Below are positions 24,765-38,129 of a DNA stretch of 64,000 nucleotides, piece by piece (within the stretch, counting starts at the first letter, position 1; every line of letters begins with the position of its first letter). The position numbers and the translations under genes were made by a program. The stretch is from NCBI GenBank assembly GCA_024138015.1, contig JAMXBB010000009.1:14154263-14218262 (forward strand), read 5' to 3'. The notes under the pieces were generated by a model. That model ran no database searches. It saw nothing but the letters and a program-made list of their open reading frames with translations, and was not told the DNA's origin. Source of the DNA: Lumnitzera littorea. Taxonomy: Eukaryota > Streptophyta > Magnoliopsida > Myrtales > Combretaceae.

Positions 24765-25640
24765 TATTTCCATATCATGCTTTACATTCAATATATCTTG
24801 TTCCTCATCACTGTCTTGAAATTTCCTGAATTTCTTCATTTTCTTCATCCTCTTCATATTGCATTATTACCAAAATTTGGATTTGCAAATGTGACGCAAA
24901 TGATACCTTTCAACACAATTATAGCATAAATCATTCTCTCGCCTAGCCAATAACTTTGAGGCAGAAAACTTTCTAATAAGAATATTGGTTGGTTTTAAGA
25001 AAATAGGTTTAGTTTATTAGAGTTTTGAAATTGTGCTAGGGATGTAGATAATATAGGTTTTAAAAAGTAATGTTGGTTTTTATATGAAGATGAATATGAA
25101 ATGGATGCTCTTGCATTTTGTGAAAGAAGGTTTGGTTTGTTGATTGGAAAGTGTTGTAGTCATGTTTAAATTTGGCTTCATGTAATGTAGCTAAACCCAT
25201 TACTTGCAATAAATTTGTTGGTTTCAAAAACTTGACTTTTGGTTGTATCACTAGTTTAAGACTAACAATAACGCAATTCTTACAAAAGCTTTCTGTAAGG
25301 CTATTTACAAGATTGAAAAGTTCATTAAATTTAGCAAAATATTTATTTACAATTCCATTTTGTACTAATTTTGATAGTTGCTTTTCATTATCCTCAAAGT
25401 TTGAAGGTTCAAATCTTATCATTAATACATTTTAAAATGGAGGCCAAGAATTTAACAAATGATTTTCATGCATTTATTGAGACCAATATGTAGCATATGA
25501 CTCACAAAAGAGGCAATCTAGAGTCTTTCTTCTATTAAAACATGAAGAAATCAATGAATTGGTTAGCTTTAAAATTCCAACTAGTTGGATCCTCAACTAA
25601 AAACTTGAGCCACTCTAATTTAATTTTTTTAGCATATGCT
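24765..25640 (-). pseudogene. Ty3/gypsy gag with zinc knuckle
   Basis: The best-preserved part (25060-25422, 120 codons) reads RFEPSNFEDNEKQLSKLVQN then VNKYFAKFNELFNLVNSLTE, and then CVIVSLKLVIQPKVKFLKPT followed by GLATLHEAKF. This is the retrotransposon gag (capsid-like) domain. Upstream, at about 25560-25630, EWLKFLVEDPTSWNFKANQF matches the gag N-terminal block. Downstream, at about 24890-24950, CYNCVERYHLRHIC is a complete CX2CX4HX4C zinc knuckle. Stops occur between blocks. Gag forms the virus-like particle; this copy cannot. Confidence 0.85.
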
Positions 25641-25816
25641 TGTGTTTGATCATTCATTAGTGGAAGATGATGAATTTTTTCTATTAGATACGTTCTGCTT
25701 CTTTAAATTCATCTTAGAGAGATTAGTAGTTGATTTGGTAAGTCCTTGAATCTACTTCATGATCATTTGTACATTGTCATCAAACTCTTCTTTTAACGTT
25801 TGCCTTTTTTAATTTA

Positions 25817-26216
25817 GGGAAAAGTATAAAAAAGTCCTTAACATATCATGTTTTTATAAATCAGTCCTTAATCTTTCATTTAGTCCATTTTAGTCCTCAA
25901 TCTTTTGAAATTGTATCAAATAAATCATTCTGTTAAACTCTGTTAAATTTTCCGTTACTATGGATACGTGTCAGCATATAATTGGTCAACATAAGTACAA
26001 AAATGTTCCTAACGTTTACTTGTATATATAATCAATCTTTAACATTTTCATGTAATCTATTTTAGTTCTTAATATATCTACACATAACAGAAAAATTAAC
26101 AGAATGATTCTTTTATAAATTTATTAAAAAGTTGAGGACTAAAATAAACTAAATGAAAGGTTAATAACTAATTCATATATACAGGTAAACATTAGGGACT
26201 TTTTTATATTTTTCCC
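25817..26216. mobile_element. Mutator-type MITE, 400 bp
   Basis: The ends are GGGAAAAGTATAAAAAAGTC and, reading inward from the right, GGGAAAAATATAAAAAAGTC (19 of 20 identical). A perfect 9-bp target duplication TTTAATTTA lies at 25808-25816 and 26217-26225. A 9-bp duplication with AT-rich target points to the Mutator (MULE) group. The interior is non-coding, with repeated GTCCTTAA and TTTAGTCC blocks. It sits just upstream of the decayed gag. A related copy is at 34365-34744. Confidence 0.88.
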
Positions 26217-26225
26217 TTTAATTTA

Positions 26226-27501
26226 TTCTCTCAATATTCAATGAATTCTTATTGAGTTGATCTTGTATTTAAGATGACCTTGTATGACTTGTTTTCCCAT
26301 GATTCAATGAAAGCACTAATTTGATAGCTTTCATAGCTTAAAGATTCTTAGCTCTACCCAATTACTCTCATGTGACTAAACTAAAGAGCAATTAAGAAAA
26401 ATGGAAGATTCTTTATCTCTCTTCTCTTAACAATCTTGAAGGTATTTCTCTCTCTTTCTTTTCATTTCCTTCATTACACTTTATTATAGTTTTATAGATC
26501 TTACAATGTTCTCAATCGAAGTTGCTAAAGAACTACATATTAGATTGCTTGTTTTTTTATGTATTTTTTTTTTTTTTAATGGATGTGGAGGTTTAATATT
26601 TTCAATGTAAAATGTAGGTGTAATGTAAGATAAGTCTGAGGTTCGAGCATCAGGAAACTAGAAGTGAAAAAAAAAAAAAAGGAAGGAATGAAGAAGAAGA
26701 AAATCTATTTTAGGGTTCAAGATTGTATCCCCTTCTACTATTTCACTCATAACTCATACACAAACTTGTAACGATAGCATGCATAAGTCTTATATATGTC
26801 TAAGTTAAATGTAATCTTTCAGACTCTGAGGTCTCCTTAGTACACTTTTGCAACTATTTTCCCTTTTGTATTTGTAAAAGTTTATATGAATCATCCACCT
26901 TCTTGTGTTAAAGGAGGAAAACAAGGTTTGTAGACTTTAAAAATTATCTATAGGCTTAAGTAGTCTCCTAAAATATATTCTTTTCTCGCATACACATATA
27001 TTATGGGTTACAACTATTCTTTATGGTCTGATTATTATTCATGTGAAGCAAAATGTTCTAATCTACTTATAAAACCTCATAGAGCAAGTCCCTATTATCA
27101 TCTTTTATATTCTAAAATATACACACTTAAATTTTGGTTAACATCATATTATCTATTATGATTCATATGCGGTATATACATGATCATAACACCAACATAA
27201 TCCCCTCCTTTGCAGCTTCTTAATTAAGTGGTTAACTATGCTCCAAATAATATGTTCATTTATTGTTATAAGTGTCATTGCTCTTTCGTATTTTCAAAAA
27301 CTATATTCAACACAACAAATTGAGTCTTTCACGGATGTTTTTAAGAGCTTTAGCAACTATCGTAGTTACGAACACCACCATCTCATTTATATATAGAGGC
27401 AATTTTAGCATTTGTTGGAGTATTAGAGTAAATGAGTAAACCATTATTTCACAGTAACAAATTTGAAAAAGTGTACTGGTGATTCAAACCACCGCTATAT
27501 A
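26226..27501. other. non-coding stretch, possible leader of the gypsy relic
   Basis: No gene recognised. On the minus strand near 26310-26325 the text GCTATCAAATTAGTGC loosely resembles an initiator-tRNA primer binding site (GGTATCAGAGC type) upstream of the gag relic, but I could not find the LTR that should adjoin it. Poly(T) and poly(A) runs lie near 26566-26578 and 26668-26681. Confidence 0.3.
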
Positions 27502-27506
27502 ATAAA

Positions 27507-28906
27507 TGTAAACCTCGTGAATTTAGCTATTTGATAATAGAATTGAATCTTAGTATTGTAGATAACTTCGTGATACAATAAGGTCAAATAAAATAAAAAT
27601 TTCATTAAATTATAAATTTGAATATATTATAAGTAATTAAAATGCTAAAGTTTTGATCGAAACCTCAATCGCATACAATAACCTTAAATCCAATATACGC
27701 GCAACTACTCGAAATCAAATCCAAACTTGATCAAAATCCTAAAACTATAACTTTAAGCTTATAAAATGAATAAATATCACTTAATAGTGATATAATTGGA
27801 GTCTATTATAATTATCAATTAAATCACATAATCATGTAAAACTTTTAACGAAAACGTCAAAATAACTTATAAATATTATAAATGTAACAAGTATCAATTA
27901 AATTAATAAATTTTTATAAAAATATAAAAAAATATTTTGTAAATACTAAATATATAATTTTTGTATTTAGAGAAATTAAATATTTTTAATTTTATTTTTC
28001 TCTTTTCTCCTTTTTCCTTTCTTTTTCTTTCCTCTATTTCTTTTTTCATGTTTCCACGTTGGTTTCCAGAAGCTATTAGCAGCCCATGTGCAAAATTTGA
28101 ATTGGACTAGTGTTGATTAAAGAAGGGAAGAACAAATATAATGATCACAATTGTCTTATCTCATTAATGCCAACCATCTCTTCTTTTGCTTGTTACGATA
28201 GAAGCCTTGTTTATTTATTTATTTATTTTTTCTTCTTTTACATCCTCCAAGACAATAGAGCGTACACAACACACATACAAAGTTCACTTATTTCTAATTG
28301 CAAACCATGAGCAATTCTTGTCTATCTTCTTCGATTTTTTTTTTTTAAATTTCAAGCAAGGATAAGAACAAAAGGAGAAAGAAACAAAGCCACACACATA
28401 CAAAACCAGAAGAACAAAAGGAAAAAAAAAACCAAGCAATTGGAAGAAGAAGAAGAAAGCTAAAGGAAAATTAATCAAATATTTTACTAAAATAATTAGG
28501 TAAGTTTATTTATTTTATTTGTACATATATATATATATATATATATCATATAATATGTACAAGTATATTAGGTATTTGTTATATTTATTTTTTTTGTAGG
28601 CACAAATGTATATGTATATTATATATAGTATAAAGTATGTACTTTTATGTGTATATAATATATATATATATATATATACACTAAGTATTTTGTTTATGTG
28701 TATGTATGCACACATAATTACGTATATGTATGTATATGTACATAGTATTTTTTTAGATATATTATGTATGTGTAAATTGGAATATATATGTGTATATATA
28801 CATAGTAGTTTATATTATATAATATATATATGTATACATGTATAAAGGAATACGTATTTATGTATATATACTCATTATTTTTTTTATTTATAAAAATTTT
28901 GTATAT

Positions 28907-28941
<35 letters not shown>

Positions 28942-28982
28942 GGTTGGACGTGTAATACAGATATATACTACTATTAATGGTA

Positions 28983-29013
<31 letters not shown>

Positions 29014-31283
29014 ACATAAACATAACCGTATATGTACATAAGTATATAAAGTATAAATAAGTGCATATTATACTTATATGTAATGTATAAGTAAAGTTAG
29101 AATAATTTAATATATGACATATAGTATACGTATAAATATACGTATATAAATAGTAACATATATGTAAAAAATACGAGTATAATTAAATAGTGTATACACA
29201 ATATACTTTAATATTAAGTTAATAAATAAAGTAAGTTAATAGATATATATATATATATAAGAATACCGTAAATTAGGAAAAAGAATAATAATTAAGTAAA
29301 TTAGAAAATTTAATAAAATGTAATCATAAGTATTTATATATATAATTATACCATAAAATAAGAAAATAATGGAAAAAATACAAAGGAGACACATGGCACT
29401 TCCATATGCTGCCACGTCACCATTTATTATAAATTAAGTGATTTTCATAATTAATAATAATAATAAAATAATTAACTAGAAAACTAACAAAGTAGAAAAT
29501 TTTGATTTAATAAATCCTAAACCAAAGGTAATAAAGTAAAAATAGGTAATTATAGTAATATAGGCTTAAAATAAGAAAATTATCAATTATACGATCTAAA
29601 TAATTATTAAATCATAATTATACTAAAAAAAGCCTAATTTGATATATTATAAATTTTTAAGTGAAAATAATGAACTTTGTGATATTTTATATCTCAATCG
29701 AAAATACGAATTACAACGTTCAAAATGGACCTGCTATGAGAAAGTATGTTCAAAAACGATCTAAATGAACTATAAGTACATAAAGATCTGAGCTAGATTA
29801 AAAAAAGTTATACGCAATTTGATAAAAAAAAAAACTCAAATCGACGATTTCACGTAAATCAATAGCTAAGTTAAGTAAATAGTACGAATTACAATACTAG
29901 TTTAGTTATTTAATTCTCAAACTTACTACTTTTCGTATTTTCTAAATGTCAAGTGATCCCAATACGAATACCGACTTATCAAGTTGATTTTTACGACTAT
30001 AGATAGATTCAATAACCAAGTGAATACTTCGAATGACTCTATACTTGTTTTATGCTTGTAGTTATTGCACATAAATTAAATATTAATAACTTGATGCATG
30101 AGGGTTCGAGTTATATATGTGTCTAATATTGATTGATTACTATACAAAATATTGTTAAATGTGATAGTTGAAGATTTGGTTATATAATTGATTATTGTAT
30201 AATTTGAATGATTTGTTGATAATGTTTAATTATCTCATAAATTGACTTAATCATATTCAACTCGACTAAAATTAAACGGATCATGTATAAAGCATGAACA
30301 TTGCATATAATGTTCTAGTCGTTACCTCACGTGGTTGGTAATAAAGGACCTTGGAGGGATTGATTCCCACATGATTTGATTAATACAATGCAAAAACACT
30401 GGTAAAATAAGACCCTCCTCTTGGTTGGCGAGTTTACTTGGCGCCGAAGATGATAATCGTAGGTGATTAAGGGTCGCACTAGAGACCATTGCTGTAGGAT
30501 ATGAACATAGACTATGGGAATCACCTCATTGCTACACCTAGATATTTGTATACTATTAACTATTAAAATAGAAATCCGTTTTGTGAAACAGAGAATTTCT
30601 ATATATATTTATATACATGATTAAAAACCTAGGTGCTAGAGCCTAATTATGATTGATGTCGATGTATCTCTAACCTTTACTTCGGAGAGCGTTAAATCCG
30701 ATATTGTATACAGTATTGCTCAACTACATATATATTGTTTAGCATACTATTTGTTCATTGTATTCATATGTTTGGTAATAAACTGTTTGATAACTTGTTT
30801 GCTAGTATAGTATAGGAGATATCTTACTAAGCTTTTGTAACTTACTCTCCAATAGTTTTCTTATAGGTTGTTAAATAATTAAGCATGAGTTAAGAGCTGA
30901 GTATTAAGTACTAGTGTTGAGGTACTTAAAAGCTAGAATCTGAGAATAGATTGTGTAAACGGTTTGAATTATTACATATAATTATTAATACTATATTTAG
31001 ATTTTATGACTTTCATAAGTTTAAGTTTTAAAACTTTATTACCTAATCTTATCGTTTGGTAGGGGATACCAACTCTCTACAGTTCTAATGGACTATGGCT
31101 TATCGAATATCTTTAGTCACTTATATGTTATAATAAGTTAATTAAATTAAAAATTGAAAACTTTAGTGATTAATTGTTTAGAGTCTTGCAATCTCTGACT
31201 TGTAAGATGATTTTTATATTACAGATGCAAACGTAATATGAAAATTTTAGACAATTCTACTAAGCCCCCTTAGAGTCATGACA
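27507..31283 (+). mobile_element. candidate large solo LTR of Ty3/gypsy type
   Basis: The start TGTAAACCTCGTGAATTTAG resembles the common gypsy LTR start TGTAACACC(C/T)CGTGAATTT. The end TAGAGTCATGACA resembles the usual end (GGGTCATGACA). The flanking pentamers are ATAAA and ATAGA, one mismatch, so the target duplication is only approximate. Typical inner LTR text is visible near 30830-30870 (ACTAAGCTTTTGTAACTTACTCTCC). A long TA/TG-rich tract fills 28515-29260. No coding domains. An element of 3.8 kb is long for this class and may include secondary insertions. Confidence 0.5.
28515..29260. repeat. TA/TG-rich low-complexity tract
   Basis: Interspersed runs of AT, GT and TATG dinucleotides/tetranucleotides (e.g. 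28529-28547, 28657-28678, 28908-28940, 28994-29013). Apparent open frames here are Tyr/Ile/His-rich products of the repeat and are not genes. Confidence 0.9.
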
Positions 31284-32045
31284 ATAGAGTAAATTTAAGA
31301 AATAATGAATCTATTAGTTATTCGAATTTCTATAAGAATTTAGCATGAAATTTTAGTATCTCTTCAATGGCAAATAAATAAGCAAATATGATCGCTGCAA
31401 TTATTTGGTGCCAAAGGCAAATTTAACTGCCTGAATACATTTGATACCAAAATTTTAACACCTACTGAAGTGTAAATATATTTACATATAAATTTGTAGT
31501 CCTCTCATCATAATATATTTATGTAATAGACATGAAGCTCATAACTAAGTAATATTTATAATTATGCATTCACCATTTCAAAAACTTGAATTTAGTTAAA
31601 CAAAAAAATCACTAAATTTAAATTAATATAGTAGTAACGGGAGCAATCTATTTAAAATTTTGCACATTAGAATGTCAATATACTTAAAGGAACTAAAATT
31701 TCAACATTTTTAAAAATAAAGATTAAATACCCAAAGGACCTAAAGCATAATCATAGAACATCTTAAATTGAATGAGCAGGTTGAATGAGTTGAATGATTA
31801 GAGAAGGAGATGTAACTTGGTTACATCCATCAGCTCCAACTTTTTGTTAAGAAGTAAAATTGTTATCTTTATGAAACAAATGAGAAACAAAGTAAATAAA
31901 AAATACCATAACTTATACCCAATTGTTACTATTTAAAATGTTCTCCCATGTATATTTAGAAAGCTTTTCAACCAAAAGAGCAAGTAAAGAATCATATCTT
32001 TGTCTAGTACCGACAATTTTTCTTTCAATTGCATTGCGACCACTT
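31284..32045. other. mostly non-coding stretch
   Basis: AT-rich. A 62-codon minus-strand frame at 31913-32101 (reading SSSGRNAIERKIVGTRQRYD) may be the last exon of the adjoining Transposase_24 gene but shows no diagnostic motif. Confidence 0.35.
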
Positions 32046-32049
32046 GAGG

Positions 32050-33605
32050 AACCTTTTATATTGACATTATATCTAGGCAAATAAAAAAATCTTGTAGGCA
32101 TAGGTCATAAAACTAATCCTCTACCCCACCATTATTTTTATGACTAAACACTTATCTAAAGATTTCCTCATTAATTTCCCTTGGACTGTTATTAAAACCT
32201 TCACTATATTGTGATTGAAGAACTTAAGCTCTCTCCTATAATAAAGAACATTAATATAATAAGAATTGAGACTATCTTTTTTGAAACATCTTGAAAAGTA
32301 AATAGATCCACTTAAATAATTAATCGATCAATTTGAAAAAGAAAAAGAATTGATAGGTGATATAGTGGAGAGTTTTACCATCTTTACACCTACATTTTCA
32401 TATACATAAGTACCATCCTCCGTTTTGTACGTTATTTCATATATGGTAAGTCTATTAGCTACTTTTCCAATTTTCTTTTCCTATAATATAATCAATACTC
32501 TATCATGTTATTACTTATGACTAAAAGAATAAAAAAATGAGTAGCATATGTAAATAAATGTGTAAACAAAAAGTGTTACCATTTTCCTCTTTCGTCTTAC
32601 ATGGCTTTTTCTTTCAAAAGTGTGAGTATTGTTTTGTTTCTTAGCATTAGTAGTGTTTATCTCATTTATTGCCTATATGAAAAATAAAACATCATGATAA
32701 ATTCAACAACTAATATTCATTAAAAAATCCTCTATTATATGTATATGTAAATGACTTGCGATTCTTGTTTCAGTCATTTATTTAAAAGCGCACACCATTG
32801 ATTTGGTTCAACATTATCTAGGATATTCTTCATAGTTTTCTCTACTATTTTATCTAGATCAAAATAAGCTCCTTTTAAAGTATTTTTATAATATCTCCAT
32901 CTCTTATTCAATGTTTTTAAAACCTAATCTCTTGTTTCAAGAGGATACATAAACTCAACTATTCATATTACAAATAAAAGAAATTATCAATTAAAAAGAA
33001 AAACTAATTTATTAAAACTACAAAAGGTGAAATATAGTACCTCAATTGTATTTAACATTTTAGTTTTCAATAGTCTAATGTTTTGGCTTATCCCACCTAA
33101 TAATGCTCAAAGGTACATATGTACCATTTGTTGCAAGTGTCCTAAAAATAGAATTAAGTGTAGCACCTTCTCAAGTATAAGGAATTCCTAGATCATTAAC
33201 TTCAATATACATTCTTTCTTCACCATCCATGTTCCAAGTAGATGCCATTGTAGTTCTTCTTTCTCTTTTTATATCATTGTCCATTTTTGTCTTTATGGAA
33301 AAAGTGAAAACAAATTTATTTATGTATCATTACATATATATACTTGTTCAATTATATAAACATTCTTAAATGAAATAGACATACCAATATATCTAGTGGT
33401 ATCTTTATCAGATTGATTTTCTCCTTAGATTTCTATTTGAGTTTCTCCGTAATGTTCATCTTCTTGTTGAGTTTGGCCATCTAATTAAGAATCAACTATA
33501 AATCTCTTGAACCCATGCAAGTTCTCTTCAATTTGTTTTTCAAAATGTTGCTATGATCTAGATGTGACTTTAACTATCTTTAAAGTATGCTTACTTTTAG
33601 CCATA
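32050..33605 (-). pseudogene. En/Spm-type Transposase_24 gene remnant
   Basis: Minus strand, apparently multi-exon. The start region at 33603 reads MAKSKHTLKIVKVTSRS; a donor-like GTATGT follows near 33390. At 33030-33270 it reads RRTTMASTWNMDGEERMYIE then VNDLGIPYT, SIFRTLATNGTYVPLSIIRW. At 32770-32960 it reads KTLNKRWRYYKNTLKGAYFD and ILDNVEPNQWCALLNK. These are successive blocks of the plant Transposase_24 (Ptta/En/Spm) family: G..I...FN.LGQPIG, LG..VRNG..VP, W+.YK..L+, QW..L. In-frame stops occur (e.g. after GIPYT). CACTA ends were not found. Function: accessory or transposase protein of CACTA-type elements. Confidence 0.7.
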
Positions 33606-34364
33606 ATTCAACTTGGAAACAACAAGTTTATAAGGAAGAGACATCATTCAATATATAAAATCTAACTTAAAATACAATATATATAGTCTTCAAAAAAGAG
33701 AGAGATTTTTACTTGGATATTAAATTTGAATATATATCATAGAAAGCTACTAAACCAAATCTAGATACCATATGACAATTTTATACTAAAACATATATCA
33801 ATATCATTGGTTTTGTTGTAATGAGCAAATAAATACAATAATCATTATGCAAAAATCAAATAACATTTCAACCAACCAAGATTTAAAACCAAAAGAAAAC
33901 AACAAATTAATTTGATTTTTTTCAATATAACCTCATCTTCGTCTACACCAATTCGAACCCAGTTTAAATAATCATTGTTGTAGCTTTGATTATTTAAAGT
34001 CGTTGAATAGAGTGGAATCATATATGCATAACTTGTTACAAATACTCGAAATGTTTCACTCTTGGATACAAGAAATGAGTACCTCAAAGCACTAGAATAA
34101 ATGTCTCATTATCCCAGGGTTAACCTATAGTTGAGTGACTGTTGAATCAAAGCCAATGACACGTCCAATCCCAACAAGCAAACGTAAAATATAAATGAGA
34201 AAGAAAGGATGTGTTTATTTACTTCATGTACTTACTAAAATCTAAAGGAAAGCTTTATACACTTTAAATTCAATCATACAATCCTCTATCAATGGGACAC
34301 TTGCCCTTGCAAAAGATCATGGGCACCTCCTTACTTCATGTAAAAGTAAATACTTTAAAAAAAA

Positions 34365-34744
34365 GGAAAAAATACAAAAAAAAAAGTATTTAACGTTTAT
34401 ATATATATATATAAGAATCAATCCTCAACATTTTATAAATTTACAAAAAAGTCCTTCTGTTAGGTTTTCCGTTATGTGTTGACATTTTGAAAACTAAAAT
34501 AAACTAAATAAAAATGTTAAGCACCGATTCGTATATACAGATAAACGTTAAAGACTTATTTGTATTTACATGAATCAATTATATGCTAACATGTGTTTAT
34601 AATAATAAAAAATTTTAACAAAGTTTAATGAAATAACTAATTTGATATAATTTGGAAATGTTGAGGACTAAAATGGATTAAATAAAAAATTAAGCACTAA
34701 TTCGTAAAAACGTAAAATATTGAGGATTTTTTTGTACTTTTCTC
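34365..34744. mobile_element. Mutator-type MITE, 380 bp, sister of 25817-26216
   Basis: The ends are GGAAAAAATACAAAAAA and GAGAAAAGTACAAAAAAATC (read inward). The flanking 9-mers TAAAAAAAA match (34356-34364, 34745-34753), though they are low complexity. The interior shares CTCAACATTT, TTCCGTTA, GAGGACTAAAAT and AAACGTTAA blocks with the other copy. Strong by interior similarity; the exact ends are less certain than in the sister. Confidence 0.75.
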
Positions 34745-34753
34745 TAAAAAAAA

Positions 34754-35438
34754 AACTAAAAGGAACTTTATTCTAGTGAATAATATTATTTTAATTATTC
34801 TTTCACCGCATTAGGAAGAAAATATTTTAATCAAATTAATTTTAGCATTGGTTATCAAATAGTATTATGTAGATTTTATATATTTAGACTGTAACAACCT
34901 TTAAGTATAATTTTGTCAATTCTTGCTACAAAGAAGGAAGGCTCAATAAATGGCCATCTTTCATTTTAGATTTAAGAGTACATTCCCTCTTGATTATTGT
35001 TCCAAATTAAGATTTTTAATGACCGGATCAACTTGTGGGCACATTCTTGGTATTTATTAAGAATTTAATGAGTATCACAATAAAGGAAAATTCGTTCCCA
35101 TTTCTCCCTCTCTCTCTCTCTCTCTAGTTGATCAAAATTCAAAACATACTTGAATTGAAAAGTAAAGTAGGAGAATATGAAATGTTGAAGTATCGAACGG
35201 TATGTAAGATTGCAAAGCCAAATATTAAGATAAAGTAAAAGAAAAAGAAAAAAGAAGCCAAGTTTCTCTATTCTTGTTTCTTTTTTCCATCTTATTTTAC
35301 ACCGTCCCATTTCCTTACTCTCTCTCAATCTCATCTCATACTAAGCCCTAACTTTACACGTTAATGTAGAGTTTATGCATTTCATCAAGGAAAGAAAATG
35401 CCATTGTTGTCTCGTCCATAAAAATACAGTACATTACA

Positions 35439-35484
<46 letters not shown>

Positions 35485-37830
35485 GAAACCCTAACTTTAC
35501 TATGAAGGGGTATGTAATTTGGAGAAACCTTAACTTTACTTTGCAGGGGTAAATAAAATTTAAATTGAAAGACTAATAATTTGAAGAAAGAAGTGTAATG
35601 TACATACCATTATTCCAAATCCTCCTTAGAGCTATCTACAACAGAGAGGAAGGATGAGAAGAGAAAGAAATAGAGTATAGATAAAGGGAGAAAATAAAAA
35701 GAAAATGCCCGCTTACCATGAAAGCTAAAAAGAAAGAAGTTGCTTTAGGGCTTTAGTAGAACAATATTTTGCCTCCAAAATTTTTAAGTGGGATTACAAA
35801 AACAAATAGATATATGCCCACTTGTTGGCAGTTTTAATTTTCTGTCTCTATGAATTGCCTTTATATAGAGGTGAATTTAATAACTATCTCTATATACAAC
35901 TCCTAAAGAAACCTATTGTTCTAATAGAGGCAAAAATAAAGACCGCCTCAACTCTTTCAACGCAAAAGATCCATATTATTGTAGTGATTATAATGTATAT
36001 AATGAACTAGAGTTAAGTTCGAACTAAAAATCTAATTCATCAAAAGCTTTTTTCATTTTTAATGAGCATTTTACAAATAGTACTTGATAGCTTTGATTCA
36101 ATTTGATGGATGGAATGGAAAAAATAATGCAATGCTTCATATAAAAAAGCCAAAGCTATGTTTATAAATTCACATATCTAAGACCATGAGCTAGGCACTC
36201 TATTTCAGCATCTACATATGCTTTAGAGAGTCATCATTCTTTATAAGCTAAATGTTTCTTATCTATCCATCCATCCTTTGGCATGTATAAATATAATTGA
36301 TAATTATATATTATGTATATTTATACGTAACATGTATTATCTATTAAATCTTTTTTCTCTTTTATATCTAAGGACCTACAACTTAAATTTTGATTTACAT
36401 CCTATTATCTACTATAACTTATTTTTTATTGTAGCTTGTAGGATGTGGATCTTGAGATGTGATAAAAGCTACATAGATGCCCATAGTTTTAATTTTTGCC
36501 ATTATAGTATTTAAACTTTAATTTATTTATTTTTGTGATGTAATGTCTATAGTTTCTAGTTAATTGCAATTTAGTGTCACTATTAGTGAATGTTTTGGAA
36601 TGCAAATCCTTATTGACTTAGCACTAACATGTCTCGATTTTAATACATGGGTGGTATGTAGAAAATATATAAGTGTCACTTCAGCAAAAACAATTTTCAT
36701 TGCATCGAAATTGAAACTACATACAATAAAATGCAAAAAAAAAAAAAAATAACAATTTAAATATTAAATTGACAAAAATTAAAAGTACACATACTTATGG
36801 TATTTTTATCTCCATGTCTACACTTATTATCGTATATGATGCTATATATAAAGTTTTTATGCGTGTAGTATGTTGTGTTGTCCGTTGTGTAATATTATAG
36901 AGAAAAAAGGGAAAAAAAATTAGAAGGAAAGAAAGTATAGGTGCAAACAACACAGGTGAATAAAAGAAACGGGGTACACATTGACATATCCACATTCTAA
37001 TTTACCTTTGACCATATATAACCTTGTATATCCGGCATCTTTATATAGTTCGCATCATTTAGACATGAGGACCCGGTCTTCCGTTTAAAAATACCAATAT
37101 ATTCCATGTAAATAAACAAACACCATGACCATCGTGATCGGCATCCAGGGAAAAAAAAAAAAAAAAGTATATTGTCATCATACTTGAAAATTACCTAGAA
37201 TTTTCCTAAAGTTCAAACCGTGTGACTTTTCTTCTTTCTATATTCCCATGTTCTCACTAATGTATTCCCTTGATTCCCTTTCACCTTATTTTAGTCCCAT
37301 ATAATAACGATAAATCCATTGCAAATATCTTTTAGAATCTTTCCTCGAATCTACTTAGAAACTTATTCATCGTCAAGCCTGTTATGATCTAATGACATGA
37401 GCACTAATTTTCTAATGCGATAAATTATCTTCTCAAGTTTTGTAATATATTGTTTGTTAAAAAAGGAAAAAAAAAAAAAAAAAGGAATTTCTCCAATTTT
37501 TCCACAGCCAAAACAATGTTGAACAAGTCAAAAGTCTTTAGCTGAAAAAGTAAATGGTCTCAAAATATGCCCTATCACATGGTACAAAAAAACAAAAGGG
37601 GCCTTGACTCTTGATTTTGCTCCTAATTACCAAGTAATTCCTAATTCATCAAAACTAGTTTATCATGATTTTCAAGAACATGGAAATGAAAATAGCATTT
37701 CCCACCATCTTTTATTTTCAAAAATACTGTTTCTATTAACTGAGACAGATTAAACGGAGATAATTCAATACTAGCAATAAAAGAAAAAAAAAATCACGTT
37801 TTTCTTTTCCCAGGTGGATGGTACTTTCTT
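34754..37830. other. non-coding stretch with simple repeats
   Basis: No supported gene over 3 kb. It holds a TC repeat (35107-35126), a 40-bp AT microsatellite (35442-35481), purine-rich tracts (35640-35700), a MITE-like segment (about 36490-36800) and poly(A) runs at 36735-36749, 37149-37166 and 37467-37484. Short open frames show no family features. Confidence 0.5.
35442..35481. repeat. (AT)n microsatellite, about 40 bp
   Basis: Perfect AT dinucleotide run. Confidence 0.97.
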
Positions 37831-38129
37831 ATCGAATTAAATTTTAGTACAAAGATAGAAAATATATTGCATATACATACTTTGACCAAACAAAAGCACC
37901 TCTGGAGCATATCTGGTGTTTAAATCAACAACGAGTCTTGTCTCTCTAAAATTACAAAAAAGAACATCAAGTCTTCCCAGAAATATTACAAACATTTTTG
38001 AGGAGGTATCAACCATCAACAGGAAGCTTTCTTCCTGACTTCCTCCTTCGTACGAGTCGACTAAGCTAGCAAGACAGTCGACCCCCATCGGCCACCGTAT
38101 TTCCCTCTATAGTGCCAAACACGTGGCCT

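Noticed and set aside
28515..29023. Overlapping Tyr/Ile/His-rich open frames on both strands
   Set aside because: They are translations of TA/TG microsatellite-like DNA with no residue pattern beyond the repeat.
36490..36800. Possible MITE with loosely inverted ends
   Set aside because: Similar in layout to 18285-18710, but the termini and target duplication could not be defined, so it is mentioned only within the non-coding stretch.
37837..38088. 83-codon minus-strand frame downstream of the 155-aa gene
   Set aside because: It has no family motif and lies where the 3' untranslated region of that gene should be.
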